Below are positions 1-6,239 of a DNA stretch of 12,084 nucleotides, piece after piece. The DNA is from JANQLC01 sp036881805. Lineage in GTDB: Bacteria > Bacteroidota > Bacteroidia > Flavobacteriales > JANQLC01. Position numbers and translations under genes: made by a program. Numbering within the stretch: the first letter of the stretch is position 1; each line of letters opens with the position of its first letter. Under the pieces are notes generated by a model. It saw nothing but the letters and a program-made list of their open reading frames with translations. It was not told where the DNA came from and made no database searches. Location of the stretch: contig JBAJNK010000081.1 of the NCBI GenBank assembly GCA_036881805.1, positions 1-12,084 of the forward strand, given 5' to 3'.

Positions 1-237
1 AACCGCTCCAAATACGGCGCATAAAAAAAACCGGGCAAAGGCTTTGGGCCTGACTCGCTCGCGCTTGAGGAAGAGGCCCACACACCAAAAAAACAAGACC
101 GCACCGCAAACCCTGAGCAGTATAAAGCCAAAAGGACTGATGTAGGCCGGCATAGCCAAACGGGCGATGGGGTAACTGGCCGCATAAATCAAATTAGCCG
201 CCAAGAGAAGTAGATGGGATCGCCAGATTTTTATCAC
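1..237 (-). CDS. EamA/DMT-family transporter, N-terminal part (cut by window edge)
   Basis: A minus-strand frame opens with GTG at 237 and stays open for all 79 codons to the window edge. The translation begins (M)IKIWRSHLLLLAANLIYA and continues with YPIARLAMPAYISPFGFILL. The pattern NLIYAxSYPIAxxxMPxYIxPFGFILLR at the end of the first and start of the second helix is typical of the EamA (drug/metabolite transporter) superfamily. About two helices (near residues 8-24 and 38-58) and the start of a third are visible; a full member usually has ten. The substrate cannot be read from this fragment. A TACCTTTG promoter box lies 18 bases upstream of the GTG, which supports this start. The family call is from recall of the motif and is fairly secure; the specific function is unknown. 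Confidence 0.8.
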   Translation of the reverse strand, partial: MIKIWRSHLLLLAANLIYAASYPIARLAMPAYISPFGFILLRVCGAVLFFWCVGLFLKRERVRPKAFARFFLCAVFGAV

Positions 238-254
238 CGTTTCTTTATCCGCTG

Positions 255-262
255 CAAAGGTA
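255..262 (-). promoter_or_regulatory. Bacteroidota-type -7 promoter box for the EamA gene
   Basis: The minus strand reads TACCTTTG, an exact match to the TAnnTTTG -7 consensus of Bacteroidota sigma factor. An ATTG lies 21 bases further upstream (minus strand, ending at 284), a reasonable -33 partner. The start codon follows at 237, giving a 5' leader of roughly 12 bases. Confidence 0.65.
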
Positions 263-591
263 CGTGTATCTCCCACCCAAACACAATTTCCCCTATTCGC
301 TCTCCGATGGTTTTCACTGGCTCAATGTAGTATTTAGAAAGTATCCCAGCCTACAAAAGAGCTACCCACCTACTGCACGCCAGGGTTTTCCGAACCCGCC
401 CAAAAGATACCAACAAAGCCCCCCTGAAAAGGATTATTCATCTGATACAGTCAGAGCCTCTCAGTCCGTTTAAGAATACCAAAAAGGGCAAAAAACCAAA
501 AAAGGGCTGCTCATTTGATAGAACACAGCATATCGAAAAACCACCGGACGACTTGCCTCTTTGGCTGAGACGCCCACCCATGCTGCGCGGT
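263..591. other. Intergenic stretch of about 330 bases
   Basis: I see no convincing gene here. A plus-strand frame from 264 to 473 is open for 69 codons, but its Pro/Lys/Ser-rich translation has no family features and it crosses the promoter region of the EamA gene. On the minus strand, a 47-codon frame (581-438) begins MGGRLSQRGKSS, 10 bases after the stop of the membrane protein ending at 592. It contains a Cys-Cys pair and a hydrophobic stretch, but nothing else supports it. A short perfect inverted repeat (TCTGA, five-base loop, TCAGA) lies at 440-454 and could be a weak terminator for the minus-strand cluster. It lacks a clear T-tract. Confidence 0.4.
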
Positions 592-1173
592 TTACCCCAT
601 TTTAAATACATCAATCGTAGATAAATAAAAGCCCAGTAGCAAAATCAGGCTAACGATAAGGACTTGTACGGGGTGCTTATTTTTTGTCCCGCTACTCAAT
701 TCCACGCCAAAAACAATTGTGGCGGTGACCAGCATGCTATATGTCAGCATGGAATCGTAAAAATACCACGCAGTCCTCTTCAATTGCGCAATCACATCAG
801 CCGTACCATCTATATGTTTCAATTCATTTTTTAAATAGATATAGACCAAAGGTATTCTCAACACTTCAAATGCGGTGAAAACCACCACTGCCCAACGCAA
901 TCCGCTGACGAGCACCTGCGCATCTATACCCGACGCAAAGAGATCGATCAAAAAGTAACAAATCGCCGAAATCAATAATATGATGATCACTGAAACAACC
1001 GCGCTAAGAGTCAAGCCGACATAAGCCGAAAGCCGAGCGGATTGGATTATATCGGGACTCAAAATCCCCGTTGTGAGACTTACTTTTAAAAATCCAGCAG
1101 TTAGTGCGGCGACTAAATAGATGAGAAGGGTGAGTACATATCGCGAAAGCCCTTTCTGCGTCATTTCTCTCAT
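592..1173 (-). CDS. Five-helix integral membrane protein of unknown function, last gene of the peptide locus
   Basis: The 193-residue product is strongly hydrophobic. Segments near residues 11-30, 52-78, 92-113, 140-158 and 168-187 look like membrane helices, and a charged loop lies around 114-138 (KNELKHIDG...). I recognise no motif or family and cannot see catalytic residues. The start ATG at 1173 overlaps the TGA of the upstream SpoIIM-like gene as ATGA, which points to translational coupling and favours this start over the internal ATG at residue 4. Membership of the same transcript as the SpoIIM-like gene, the M48 protease and the glycine-rich peptide is inferred from these overlaps. An accessory, immunity or export role for the peptide is possible by context only. 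The gene itself is secure; its function is unknown. Confidence 0.75.
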   Translation of the reverse strand: MREMTQKGLSRYVLTLLIYLVAALTAGFLKVSLTTGILSPDIIQSARLSAYVGLTLSAVVSVIIILLISAICYFLIDLFASGIDAQVLVSGLRWAVVVFTAFEVLRIPLVYIYLKNELKHIDGTADVIAQLKRTAWYFYDSMLTYSMLVTATIVFGVELSSGTKNKHPVQVLIVSLILLLGFYLSTIDVFKMG

Positions 1174-1611
1174 AAAACTTCAAGGAAAGCAGCCAATGAC
1201 AAACACAATGTGGGCACTAAAAACTTGTTTAAATCGAGAAACGCCCTTATGCGTATCCCCCGCCCGAGCAGGATTTCCCTGAAAAAGAAAAATCCTTTAA
1301 ACCCAATTTGGGAAAACAGCACCAAACCATATAGTTCAAGCGGTATGTGTTTCGAGTAGTACAATAGGTGTCTCATATCCAAAATATAAAACGCAGCGCT
1401 GTAAACAATGCCCAGTATATAGCCATTCCAAAACAACAAAACCGCAGTTAACAGACCGGCTGTAAAGAATCCCAATACAGATAGCATCAGGCCGACTAGT
1501 AAATTATTCAAGAATATACCCCAATGTTTCACTCGGACGTGTGTCGTGAAAGAAAAAATAACAGCAGAAGCCCGAGATGGCGATCGACAGTGCGACAATA
1601 CGGGCTTTAAT
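1170..1611 (-). pseudogene. SpoIIM/DUF95-like membrane protein, apparently split by a +1 frameshift
   Basis: The C-terminal part reads IFLNNLLVGLMLSVLGFF, then LLFWNGYILGIV and HIPLELYGLVLFSQIGFKGF. The NN, NG and HxPLE positions in hydrophobic context match the SpoIIM/DUF95 family, whose core reads NG...G and (P)HG.xE. The open frame would extend upstream to 1832, but there it only shadows the M48 gene. Another frame, immediately after the M48 stop, encodes an N-terminal helix (ARIVALSIAISGFCCYFFF) and then RPSETLG before hitting a stop. Removing one base near 1515-1522, for example from the GGGG run at 1519-1522 (minus strand), joins the two as SETLGIFLNNLLVG, a natural-looking protein of about 146 residues. 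The joined frame has no ATG, GTG or TTG; the only near-start is ATT at 1611, overlapping the M48 stop. If no frameshift exists, a GTG just before KHWGIFLNN could start a shorter protein. Its stop overlaps the next start as ATGA. DUF95 proteins are known components of circular bacteriocin clusters. Confidence 0.6.
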
Positions 1612-2485
1612 GGCTGTGTACTTGGATGTAGCGCGCCCGCTTTAGCAGGCTCGGATGGGTGATGCCCCCTTTTGACACCTTGCCCTTTGAAAGGGTATCC
1701 AATGTCCTGAGCGCTGCGATCAGCGCTTTTGAACCGCTTCGCTCGGCGGCGTAAACATCGGCTTGAAACTCCATACGGCGCTGCACTTTTCCAGGTAAGT
1801 ACCACCATGCCAATCCCCCCATAAACCCCCAAAGGGCGAAGCCCAAGGGTTGTACAAAAGGGTAGGACGTAAATATGTGCTGGCCTTTGTAATCAAAGAT
1901 GAAAAGTGCGGTGACAAAACAAGCCGTTACAATGAGATGAACCATACATAATTTGGCCAAATGATTGTGTTTTAGATGCCCCACCTCGTGGAATACCAGG
2001 CTGTGGAGTTGGTCTTTGGGCATTTTCGCTACCAAATCCGCCCCGATTAAAATGGTTTTTGAAAAGGGCAATACACCGGTCGCATAAGCGCCTGTCGAGC
2101 GGTTTCTGATGATCCGAACTCGGTAATCAAATCCATTGCGCCTTAAAAAATCTTCCAATTCAGGGCTCATCTCGTACTTCTTGCTCAAAACGAGATACAC
2201 AATGGGACGGATCATATAGTGGTAGCTCGGGATGATCGAGACAAAGAGCACGCAAAAAGCCAATACAATTGGAGCGCTTTGAGATTCTAAAAGATCAGCT
2301 ATAAACCAGCCCCCCCCCACAACAGCTGAGAAGAACAAGGTTTCCAAGGCGACTATCCCAAGGGTTATATCGATGTTTTTTCTTATCGATTCTCGATGAT
2401 ATAGCGACCATATAGCGACGATTAAAATCCGGGTCGATAAGATTATCGCATATAAAAGCAGACCGAGTAGAAAATACTTTCCCAT
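1607..2485 (-). CDS. M48-family membrane-bound zinc metalloprotease (HtpX/Ste24-like)
   Basis: A 292-residue protein with the zinc-binding motif HEVGH at residues 166-170. The third metal ligand is probably Glu239 in the downstream motif MEFQAD, followed by a terminal THPSL motif near 276-280 that is usual in M48 enzymes. Hydrophobic helices lie near residues 4-28, 42-65, 72-100, 180-198 and 208-230, so the active site should face the cytoplasmic side of the inner membrane, as in HtpX and Ste24 (family knowledge). It starts 49 bases after the stop of the glycine-rich peptide and its stop adjoins the SpoIIM-like frame, so these look cotranscribed. In this setting a role in cleaving the peptide precursor is a reasonable inference; membrane-protein quality control is the alternative. 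A nine-base G run (2310-2318) encodes the Gly-Gly-Gly in the second helix. Confidence 0.88.
   Translation of the reverse strand: MGKYFLLGLLLYAIILSTRILIVAIWSLYHRESIRKNIDITLGIVALETLFFSAVVGGGWFIADLLESQSAPIVLAFCVLFVSIIPSYHYMIRPIVYLVLSKKYEMSPELEDFLRRNGFDYRVRIIRNRSTGAYATGVLPFSKTILIGADLVAKMPKDQLHSLVFHEVGHLKHNHLAKLCMVHLIVTACFVTALFIFDYKGQHIFTSYPFVQPLGFALWGFMGGLAWWYLPGKVQRRMEFQADVYAAERSGSKALIAALRTLDTLSKGKVSKGGITHPSLLKRARYIQVHSH
2310..2318 (-). repeat. Homopolymer of nine G (minus strand) inside the M48 gene
   Basis: Nine consecutive C on plus (G on minus) span the Val-Gly-Gly-Gly-Trp codons near residue 57. The frame is open at nine. Loss or gain of one base would truncate the protease early, so the tract could act as a contingency (phase-variable) site, or be a spot prone to sequencing error. 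Confidence 0.9.
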
Positions 2486-2534
2486 ATTTTAAGCGTTTCT
2501 TTTTGGATTATGTGCAGGGAAATGGTATTTTAAT

Positions 2535-2810
2535 TTACAGCGCCCCCACACCTGCACCGATGGCTGTGCCGATGGGGCCGCCGAGAAAAGTGCCGAGCTC
2601 TCCGCCTATTTCCGCCCCGGCCCAAGCTGCTCCTCCAGCGCCTAAACTACTACCTGCTGCGCTAGAAACGGTTTTTGTCGCCTCTCCGCCACCAAAGAAC
2701 TTAGCCACTGCCCAGCCCGCATTTGCTGAGGCGTTTTTTTGAAGTTTGCCCACCGATAACAATCCCACAACCAATAGGATTAGAATCAAAGCCGATTTTC
2801 TCTTATTCAC
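2535..2810 (-). CDS. Small exported glycine-zipper peptide, bacteriocin-like
   Basis: The 91-residue product starts with basic residues (MNKRKS), a hydrophobic core at 7-20, and a possible signal-peptidase site after ASANA (27-31). The remaining 60 residues contain 18 glycines. Between residues 53 and 89 a glycine falls at every fourth position (53, 57, 65, 69, 73, 77, 81, 85, 89; Ala at 61), an almost unbroken GxxxG ladder ending GAGVGAL. Such glycine zippers are known in membrane-inserting peptides, including two-peptide class II bacteriocins, and in some outer-membrane lipoproteins. Mature length (about 60) and Ala/Gly/hydrophobic composition also resemble circular bacteriocins. The start is GTG at 2810; an in-frame TAA two codons upstream and the absence of later ATG codons leave no real alternative. 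Genes for an M48 protease, a SpoIIM-like protein and a membrane protein follow on the same strand. Exported peptide is well supported; antimicrobial activity is inference. Confidence 0.75.
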   Translation of the reverse strand: MNKRKSALILILLVVGLLSVGKLQKNASANAGWAVAKFFGGGEATKTVSSAAGSSLGAGGAAWAGAEIGGELGTFLGGPIGTAIGAGVGAL

Positions 2811-2816
2811 GGCTTA

Positions 2817-2824
2817 CAAATTTA
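2817..2824 (-). promoter_or_regulatory. Possible -7 box of the glycine-zipper peptide gene
   Basis: The minus strand reads TAAATTTG, matching TAnnTTTG, and ends seven bases before the GTG start. This would make the transcript nearly leaderless. I see no clear TTTG -33 element at the usual distance, so the call is tentative. Confidence 0.35.
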
Positions 2825-3180
2825 AATTAAACATTCTTTTTGGGCTTATCTCTCGTTTTTTGGACTTTTCAAGCGGGTTGCAGTATAATTTTACATGAGA
2901 TTTCACACTGCGAGTATACAAAAAATAATTGAATGCAAACGGGCGTAATAAAAAATTAACCCAAGACCGAAATAAAACATTTAGACCCCATCCACAAGGA
3001 GCGATGCTGGTAATAAAGGAGCGAAAACCCGATAGGAATTGGCAACACAGCATCCCCGCAAAACAAAATACCCCGATAAAAAGGCGGGCATATCCAATAA
3101 GGGCGAAGGACAAAGCGCAGCGGTGGGAAAAAATCCAGCACGCAACAGTATAGAATTAGATCAAATATAAATCATATGTT

Positions 3181-3188
3181 TACTTTTG
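3181..3188 (+). promoter_or_regulatory. -7 promoter box of the feo operon
   Basis: TACTTTTG matches TAnnTTTG and lies 18 bases before the feoA ATG. The AT-rich stretch 3150-3180 upstream would hold the -33 element and any iron-regulator operator, but I see neither a clear TTTG nor a good palindrome there. Confidence 0.6.
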
Positions 3189-3206
3189 TAGCCTATTACC
3201 GATCTC

Positions 3207-3431
3207 ATGCGAATTTCAGACCTCAAAAAGGGGCAGTGCGGCACCATCAAGGGTTTTTTTGCTGGAGACCTACCCGAAAAGTTTTATGAAATGGGCTTGC
3301 TGCCCGGCATACGGGTAGAGTTGTACAACGATTCTTGGTCTAAGGATCCGCTTTACCTCAAAATGGAGGGATGCGCTTTGGCCATTCGCAAAGCCGAGGC
3401 GGATAAGATAGAAGTGGAGCTGGAGAAGTAA
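3207..3431 (+). CDS. feoA: Ferrous iron transport accessory protein FeoA
   Basis: The 74-residue product is a single FeoA (SH3-like) domain. It shows the N-terminal LKKGQxGxIKGF strand, the hallmark EMGLLPGIRVELYN segment at residues 28-41, and the terminal AIRKAEADKIEVEL strand. FeoA is a small cytoplasmic protein thought to regulate or assist the FeoB transporter. The ATG at 3207 fits the domain boundary, with a promoter box just upstream. feoB begins nine bases after the stop, so the two form an operon. Many Bacteroidota carry FeoA fused to FeoB; here they are separate genes. Confidence 0.95.
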   Translation: MRISDLKKGQCGTIKGFFAGDLPEKFYEMGLLPGIRVELYNDSWSKDPLYLKMEGCALAIRKAEADKIEVELEK

Positions 3432-3440
3432 GGCGTAACC

Positions 3441-5396
3441 ATGTTAAGAATTGCGCTTTTGGGCAACCCCAACACGGGAAAGACCTCGCTGTTCAATCTA
3501 CTCACCGGATTGAATCAAAAAGTGGGCAATTATCCGGGTATAACGACGGAAAAAAAGGTGGGCATCCTCGAATTCAATCAGAAGCAACGGGCTGAAATCA
3601 TAGATTTACCCGGCTTGTATAGCCTGACCCCCAGCTCTACCGACGAAGCGATCGTCACCCAAATCTTAGTCGATGCGCAAAACAGTCACCACCCCGATGT
3701 AGCCGTGGTGATAGCCGATGCGACCAATTTGAAGCGAAACCTATTCCTCTATACCCAGGTCAAGGATTTGGGAATCCCCACCCTACTGGTCATCAATATG
3801 ATGGATGAAGCGGTGCGCAAGGGAATCCACATCGATAAAGAAATACTCGAGCGCAGATTTCAAACGCCGGTCGTCAAGGTTTCGGTGCGAAAAAATAAGG
3901 GGATCGACACGCTCAAAGAAAAGCTCGGCGAACCCATAGCACCCGCCCAAAATGCGACGATTCCAAGCCGATCAAAGACTCATCCAGCTTACAAACCCAA
4001 CGCCAAACAACTGCGCTTACAAGAGAGTATTTACCGTTATCGAGCGATTCGCGATGTGTTAAAAGAGGCTTTAACGGTAAACCAAGCCGAAGCGCGTGAT
4101 CTCACCTCGAAGCTCGATCGGGTACTCACGCACAAAGTCTGGGGATATGCGATCTTTCTGCTGGTCTTATCGCTGATCTTTCAAGCCATCTTCTCATGGG
4201 CTGGCACCCCTATGGACTGGATTGACCAAGGTTTTAATTCCTTTGGCAAATGGTTGCAATGGGTGATGCCGGCGGGTGTCTTTACCGATCTGCTCAGCCA
4301 GGGTGTGATTCCAGGTATTGCCGGTGTCGTCATGTTTATTCCGCAGATCGCCATTCTCTTTTTGTTTCTCACCCTGTTGGAAGAGAGCGGTTATATGTCT
4401 CGTGTGGTCTTCTTGTTGGATAAATTCATGCGTCGGTTCGGTTTGAGCGGTAAGAGTGTCGTGCCTTTAATCTCCGGCGTCGCATGCGCCATTCCGGCTA
4501 TTCTATCGGCGAGAAACATAGAAAACGAGCGGGAGCGTTTGACTACCATTATGGTGACCCCCTTTATGACTTGTTCTGCGCGCATCCCCGTCTACACCAT
4601 TCTGATCGCCGTCGTCATACCGAACCAAAAATGGGGTATCTTTAATCTACAGGGACTGGTTTTAATGGGGATGTATATATTGGGTGTGACGACTGCACTA
4701 CTTGCGGCCGCAGTATTCAAGAAAGTGCTGAAGCGGAAATACAAGAGTTTTTTAATCGTAGAACTGCCGCCCTATCGCATGCCACAGTTCCGCAATGTAT
4801 GGATCAGCATGCTTGAAAAGACCAAGGCTTTTGTGTATAAAGCCGGTCAAGTCATCTTAGCTATATCGGTCGTCTTATGGTTTTTGGCAAACTATGGCTA
4901 CCGGGAAGAAACCGCGGTGCCAGCTGCCCAAATGGCTTACGAAAATAGCCCGCACAAGCCTGAAGATTTCCAAACTTTCGCAAGCGGTTACCGGCTCAAG
5001 CATTCCTATCTGGGTCGATTGGGGCGTTTTATCGAGCCGGTTGTCGCACCCTTGGGATACGATTGGAAAATTGGGATCGCGCTGCTCGCTTCCATCGCAG
5101 CGCGTGAAGTATTCGTCGGCACTTTGGCTACGGTTTACAGCGTGCAGGATGAAGGCGACGAGGCGCCCATCAAACAAAGACTATTGGGGGAAGTCCGGGC
5201 AGATGGCTCCCGTTTATTCGATCTCGCTACCGGCATTTCCCTACTGCTCTTCTATGCCTTTGCCATGCAGTGCATGAGTACGATAGCGGTCGTGCGGAGT
5301 GAAACCCGATCCTGGAAATGGCCGGCTATTCAATTTGGGTACATGACCGTATTGGCTTATGTGGCTGCTTTGCTGGCCTATCAAATCTTAAAGTAA
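3441..5396 (+). CDS. feoB: Ferrous iron transporter FeoB
   Basis: The 651-residue protein imports Fe(II) across the inner membrane. Its N-terminal G domain carries all the expected motifs: GNPNTGKTS at 8-16 (P-loop), YPGIT at 31-35, DLPG at 55-58, NMMD at 119-122 and SVRKNKG at 148-154. A helical linker (about 180-230) leads into the membrane part. Two gate regions with conserved cysteines follow: GVACAIPAI at 346-354 (Cys349) and TPFMTCSARIPVY near 373-385 (Cys378). The usual C-terminal helices follow, ending LAYVAALLAYQILK. Length is somewhat below the roughly 770 residues of the E. coli protein but intact at both ends. It lies between feoA (nine bases) and the Cys-rich gene (seven bases), so all three are probably one transcript. 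Control by the convergent DtxR-family regulator is likely but no operator was identified. Confidence 0.97.
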   Translation: MLRIALLGNPNTGKTSLFNLLTGLNQKVGNYPGITTEKKVGILEFNQKQRAEIIDLPGLYSLTPSSTDEAIVTQILVDAQNSHHPDVAVVIADATNLKRNLFLYTQVKDLGIPTLLVINMMDEAVRKGIHIDKEILERRFQTPVVKVSVRKNKGIDTLKEKLGEPIAPAQNATIPSRSKTHPAYKPNAKQLRLQESIYRYRAIRDVLKEALTVNQAEARDLTSKLDRVLTHKVWGYAIFLLVLSLIFQAIFSWAGTPMDWIDQGFNSFGKWLQWVMPAGVFTDLLSQGVIPGIAGVVMFIPQIAILFLFLTLLEESGYMSRVVFLLDKFMRRFGLSGKSVVPLISGVACAIPAILSARNIENERERLTTIMVTPFMTCSARIPVYTILIAVVIPNQKWGIFNLQGLVLMGMYILGVTTALLAAAVFKKVLKRKYKSFLIVELPPYRMPQFRNVWISMLEKTKAFVYKAGQVILAISVVLWFLANYGYREETAVPAAQMAYENSPHKPEDFQTFASGYRLKHSYLGRLGRFIEPVVAPLGYDWKIGIALLASIAAREVFVGTLATVYSVQDEGDEAPIKQRLLGEVRADGSRLFDLATGISLLLFYAFAMQCMSTIAVVRSETRSWKWPAIQFGYMTVLAYVAALLAYQILK

Positions 5397-5403
5397 CACA
5401 GCT

Positions 5404-5538
5404 GTGGATTGGCAAAATATGTTATCGTATACCGCATTGATCGCAGCCCTGGGATTTTTGATTCGAAAATTCTTTTTTAAAAAAAGCTCGGGTACCGGTT
5501 GTTCGGGCAACTGCTGTGGTAAAGAAAAAGGGGGGTGA
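5404..5538 (+). CDS. FeoB-associated Cys-rich membrane protein (44 residues)
   Basis: A small frame starts with GTG at 5404, seven bases after the feoB stop, and ends with TGA at 5538. The translation has one hydrophobic segment (about residues 7-20), a basic patch (RKFFFKKS), then a cysteine cluster GCSGNCCGK (Cys33, Cys37, Cys38). This layout of one helix followed by closely spaced cysteines directly after feoB is that of the FeoB-associated Cys-rich membrane protein family. Its function is not settled; a metal-binding or FeoC-like role has been suggested. An ATG at codon 6 is an alternative start but would remove part of the N-terminal segment. The gene ends one base from the stop of the convergent regulator gene. 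Confidence 0.8.
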   Translation: MDWQNMLSYTALIAALGFLIRKFFFKKSSGTGCSGNCCGKEKGG

Positions 5539-5539
5539 A

Positions 5540-6193
5540 TTATATTTTCACTAGGATTTGCATGGCCACGGCAGGGCTGAGCTGTCGCTCTCTGCCAGCA
5601 ATATCGACGACGCGGGACTGGTCGTATCGAATTATTTCTTTTACTTTTACTCCCGTCCCGATGGAGATGTGTAAGGCGTTCATGTAGGCTAGGAATGCCC
5701 TGCTGTCATTTTTAATGGCCACTACACTACTGCTTTCGCCCTTTCTTAGCGAATAGAGCGTGCGGGTTTTTAGATCGATGGCCTTGCCATCGGCCCGGGG
5801 GATCGACTCGCCATGCGGATCGCATTGGGGATAGCCCAAAAAAGCATTCAACCGATCGGATAGGCCGGGGCGGTTAACGTGCTCCAGTTGCTCTGCGATC
5901 GGGTGAATCTCCTCCCAGGGATAACCCAATTTATCCAACAGAAATACCTCCCAAAGTCGGTGTCTTCGAATGGTTTTTAACGCTGCTGTCCGCCCCTTTT
6001 GGGTCAGTTTGACACCTTTGTATTTCACATAGCTAACCAGGGATTTTTCACTCAGTTTTTGTGCCATTTCCGTTACAGAAGAGGCCCGAGTCTTCATCCG
6101 TTTGGTCATTTCACCGTTCGAGACACAACCGCCTGTTTCGCTTTGCGCGCGAAACAGGTTTTTTATATAATTTTCCTCAGCAATGGAGAGCAT
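5540..6193 (-). CDS. DtxR/MntR-family metal-dependent transcriptional regulator
   Basis: A 217-residue protein. Residues 1-70 form the winged helix (SSVTEMAQKLSEKSLVSY as recognition region, KGVKLTQKGR as wing). Residues 75-135 match the metal-binding dimerisation domain (RRHRLWEVFLLDKLG, then IHPIAEQLEHV and DPHGESIP). The C-terminal 70 residues resemble the SH3/FeoA-like domain of DtxR and IdeR. Candidate ligands are His78, Glu82, His97, Glu101, Glu104 and His105. By hand alignment, Glu101 takes the place of DtxR Cys102, as in MntR, while Asn8 stands where DtxR has Met10 and MntR has Asp8. Metal preference (Fe or Mn) therefore cannot be assigned from sequence. Its convergent position against the feo operon suggests it is the iron repressor. 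Its own promoter box lies upstream at 6207-6214. Confidence 0.92.
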   Translation of the reverse strand: MLSIAEENYIKNLFRAQSETGGCVSNGEMTKRMKTRASSVTEMAQKLSEKSLVSYVKYKGVKLTQKGRTAALKTIRRHRLWEVFLLDKLGYPWEEIHPIAEQLEHVNRPGLSDRLNAFLGYPQCDPHGESIPRADGKAIDLKTRTLYSLRKGESSSVVAIKNDSRAFLAYMNALHISIGTGVKVKEIIRYDQSRVVDIAGRERQLSPAVAMQILVKI

Positions 6194-6206
6194 ATGGGTT
6201 TTTTGG

Positions 6207-6214
6207 CAAAGCTA
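6207..6214 (-). promoter_or_regulatory. -7 box of the DtxR-family gene overlapping a tandem GTTAGC motif
   Basis: The minus strand reads TAGCTTTG (TAnnTTTG), 13 bases before the ATG. A TTTG at 6232-6235 lies 17 bases upstream, slightly close for a -33 element. The box overlaps two tandem copies of GTTAGC (6211-6222), which resemble the GCTAAC half of DtxR-type operators and could be an autoregulatory site. Confidence 0.5.
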
Positions 6215-6239
6215 ACGCTAACTTTTCGTTCCAAAAAAT

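Larger units (their letters stand above)
2811..3206. other. Intergenic region between peptide locus and feoA (396 bases)
   Basis: This gap serves as the divergent control region for the peptide gene (minus) and feoA (plus). Three overlapping open frames occur on both strands (2814-3113 minus, 2929-3153 plus, 2956-3141 minus). None shows domain features, and the plus strand is simply A/purine-rich, which explains Lys/Arg-rich and hydrophobic shadow translations. I treat it as noncoding. It could hold a small RNA or regulatory leader that I cannot identify by eye. Confidence 0.5.

Noticed and set aside
264..473. Plus-strand 69-codon open frame
   Set aside because: It starts at the promoter box region of the oppositely oriented EamA gene, has low-complexity Pro/Lys/Ser content and no family signature.
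1612..1832. N-terminal extension of the SpoIIM-like frame back to an ATG at 1832
   Set aside because: It overlaps the M48 gene out of frame and its Arg/Ser/Pro-rich translation is a shadow of the protease's conserved C-terminal half.
4875..5277. Open frames on both strands within the 3' third of feoB
   Set aside because: They lie wholly inside the well-conserved FeoB coding frame and have no independent support.
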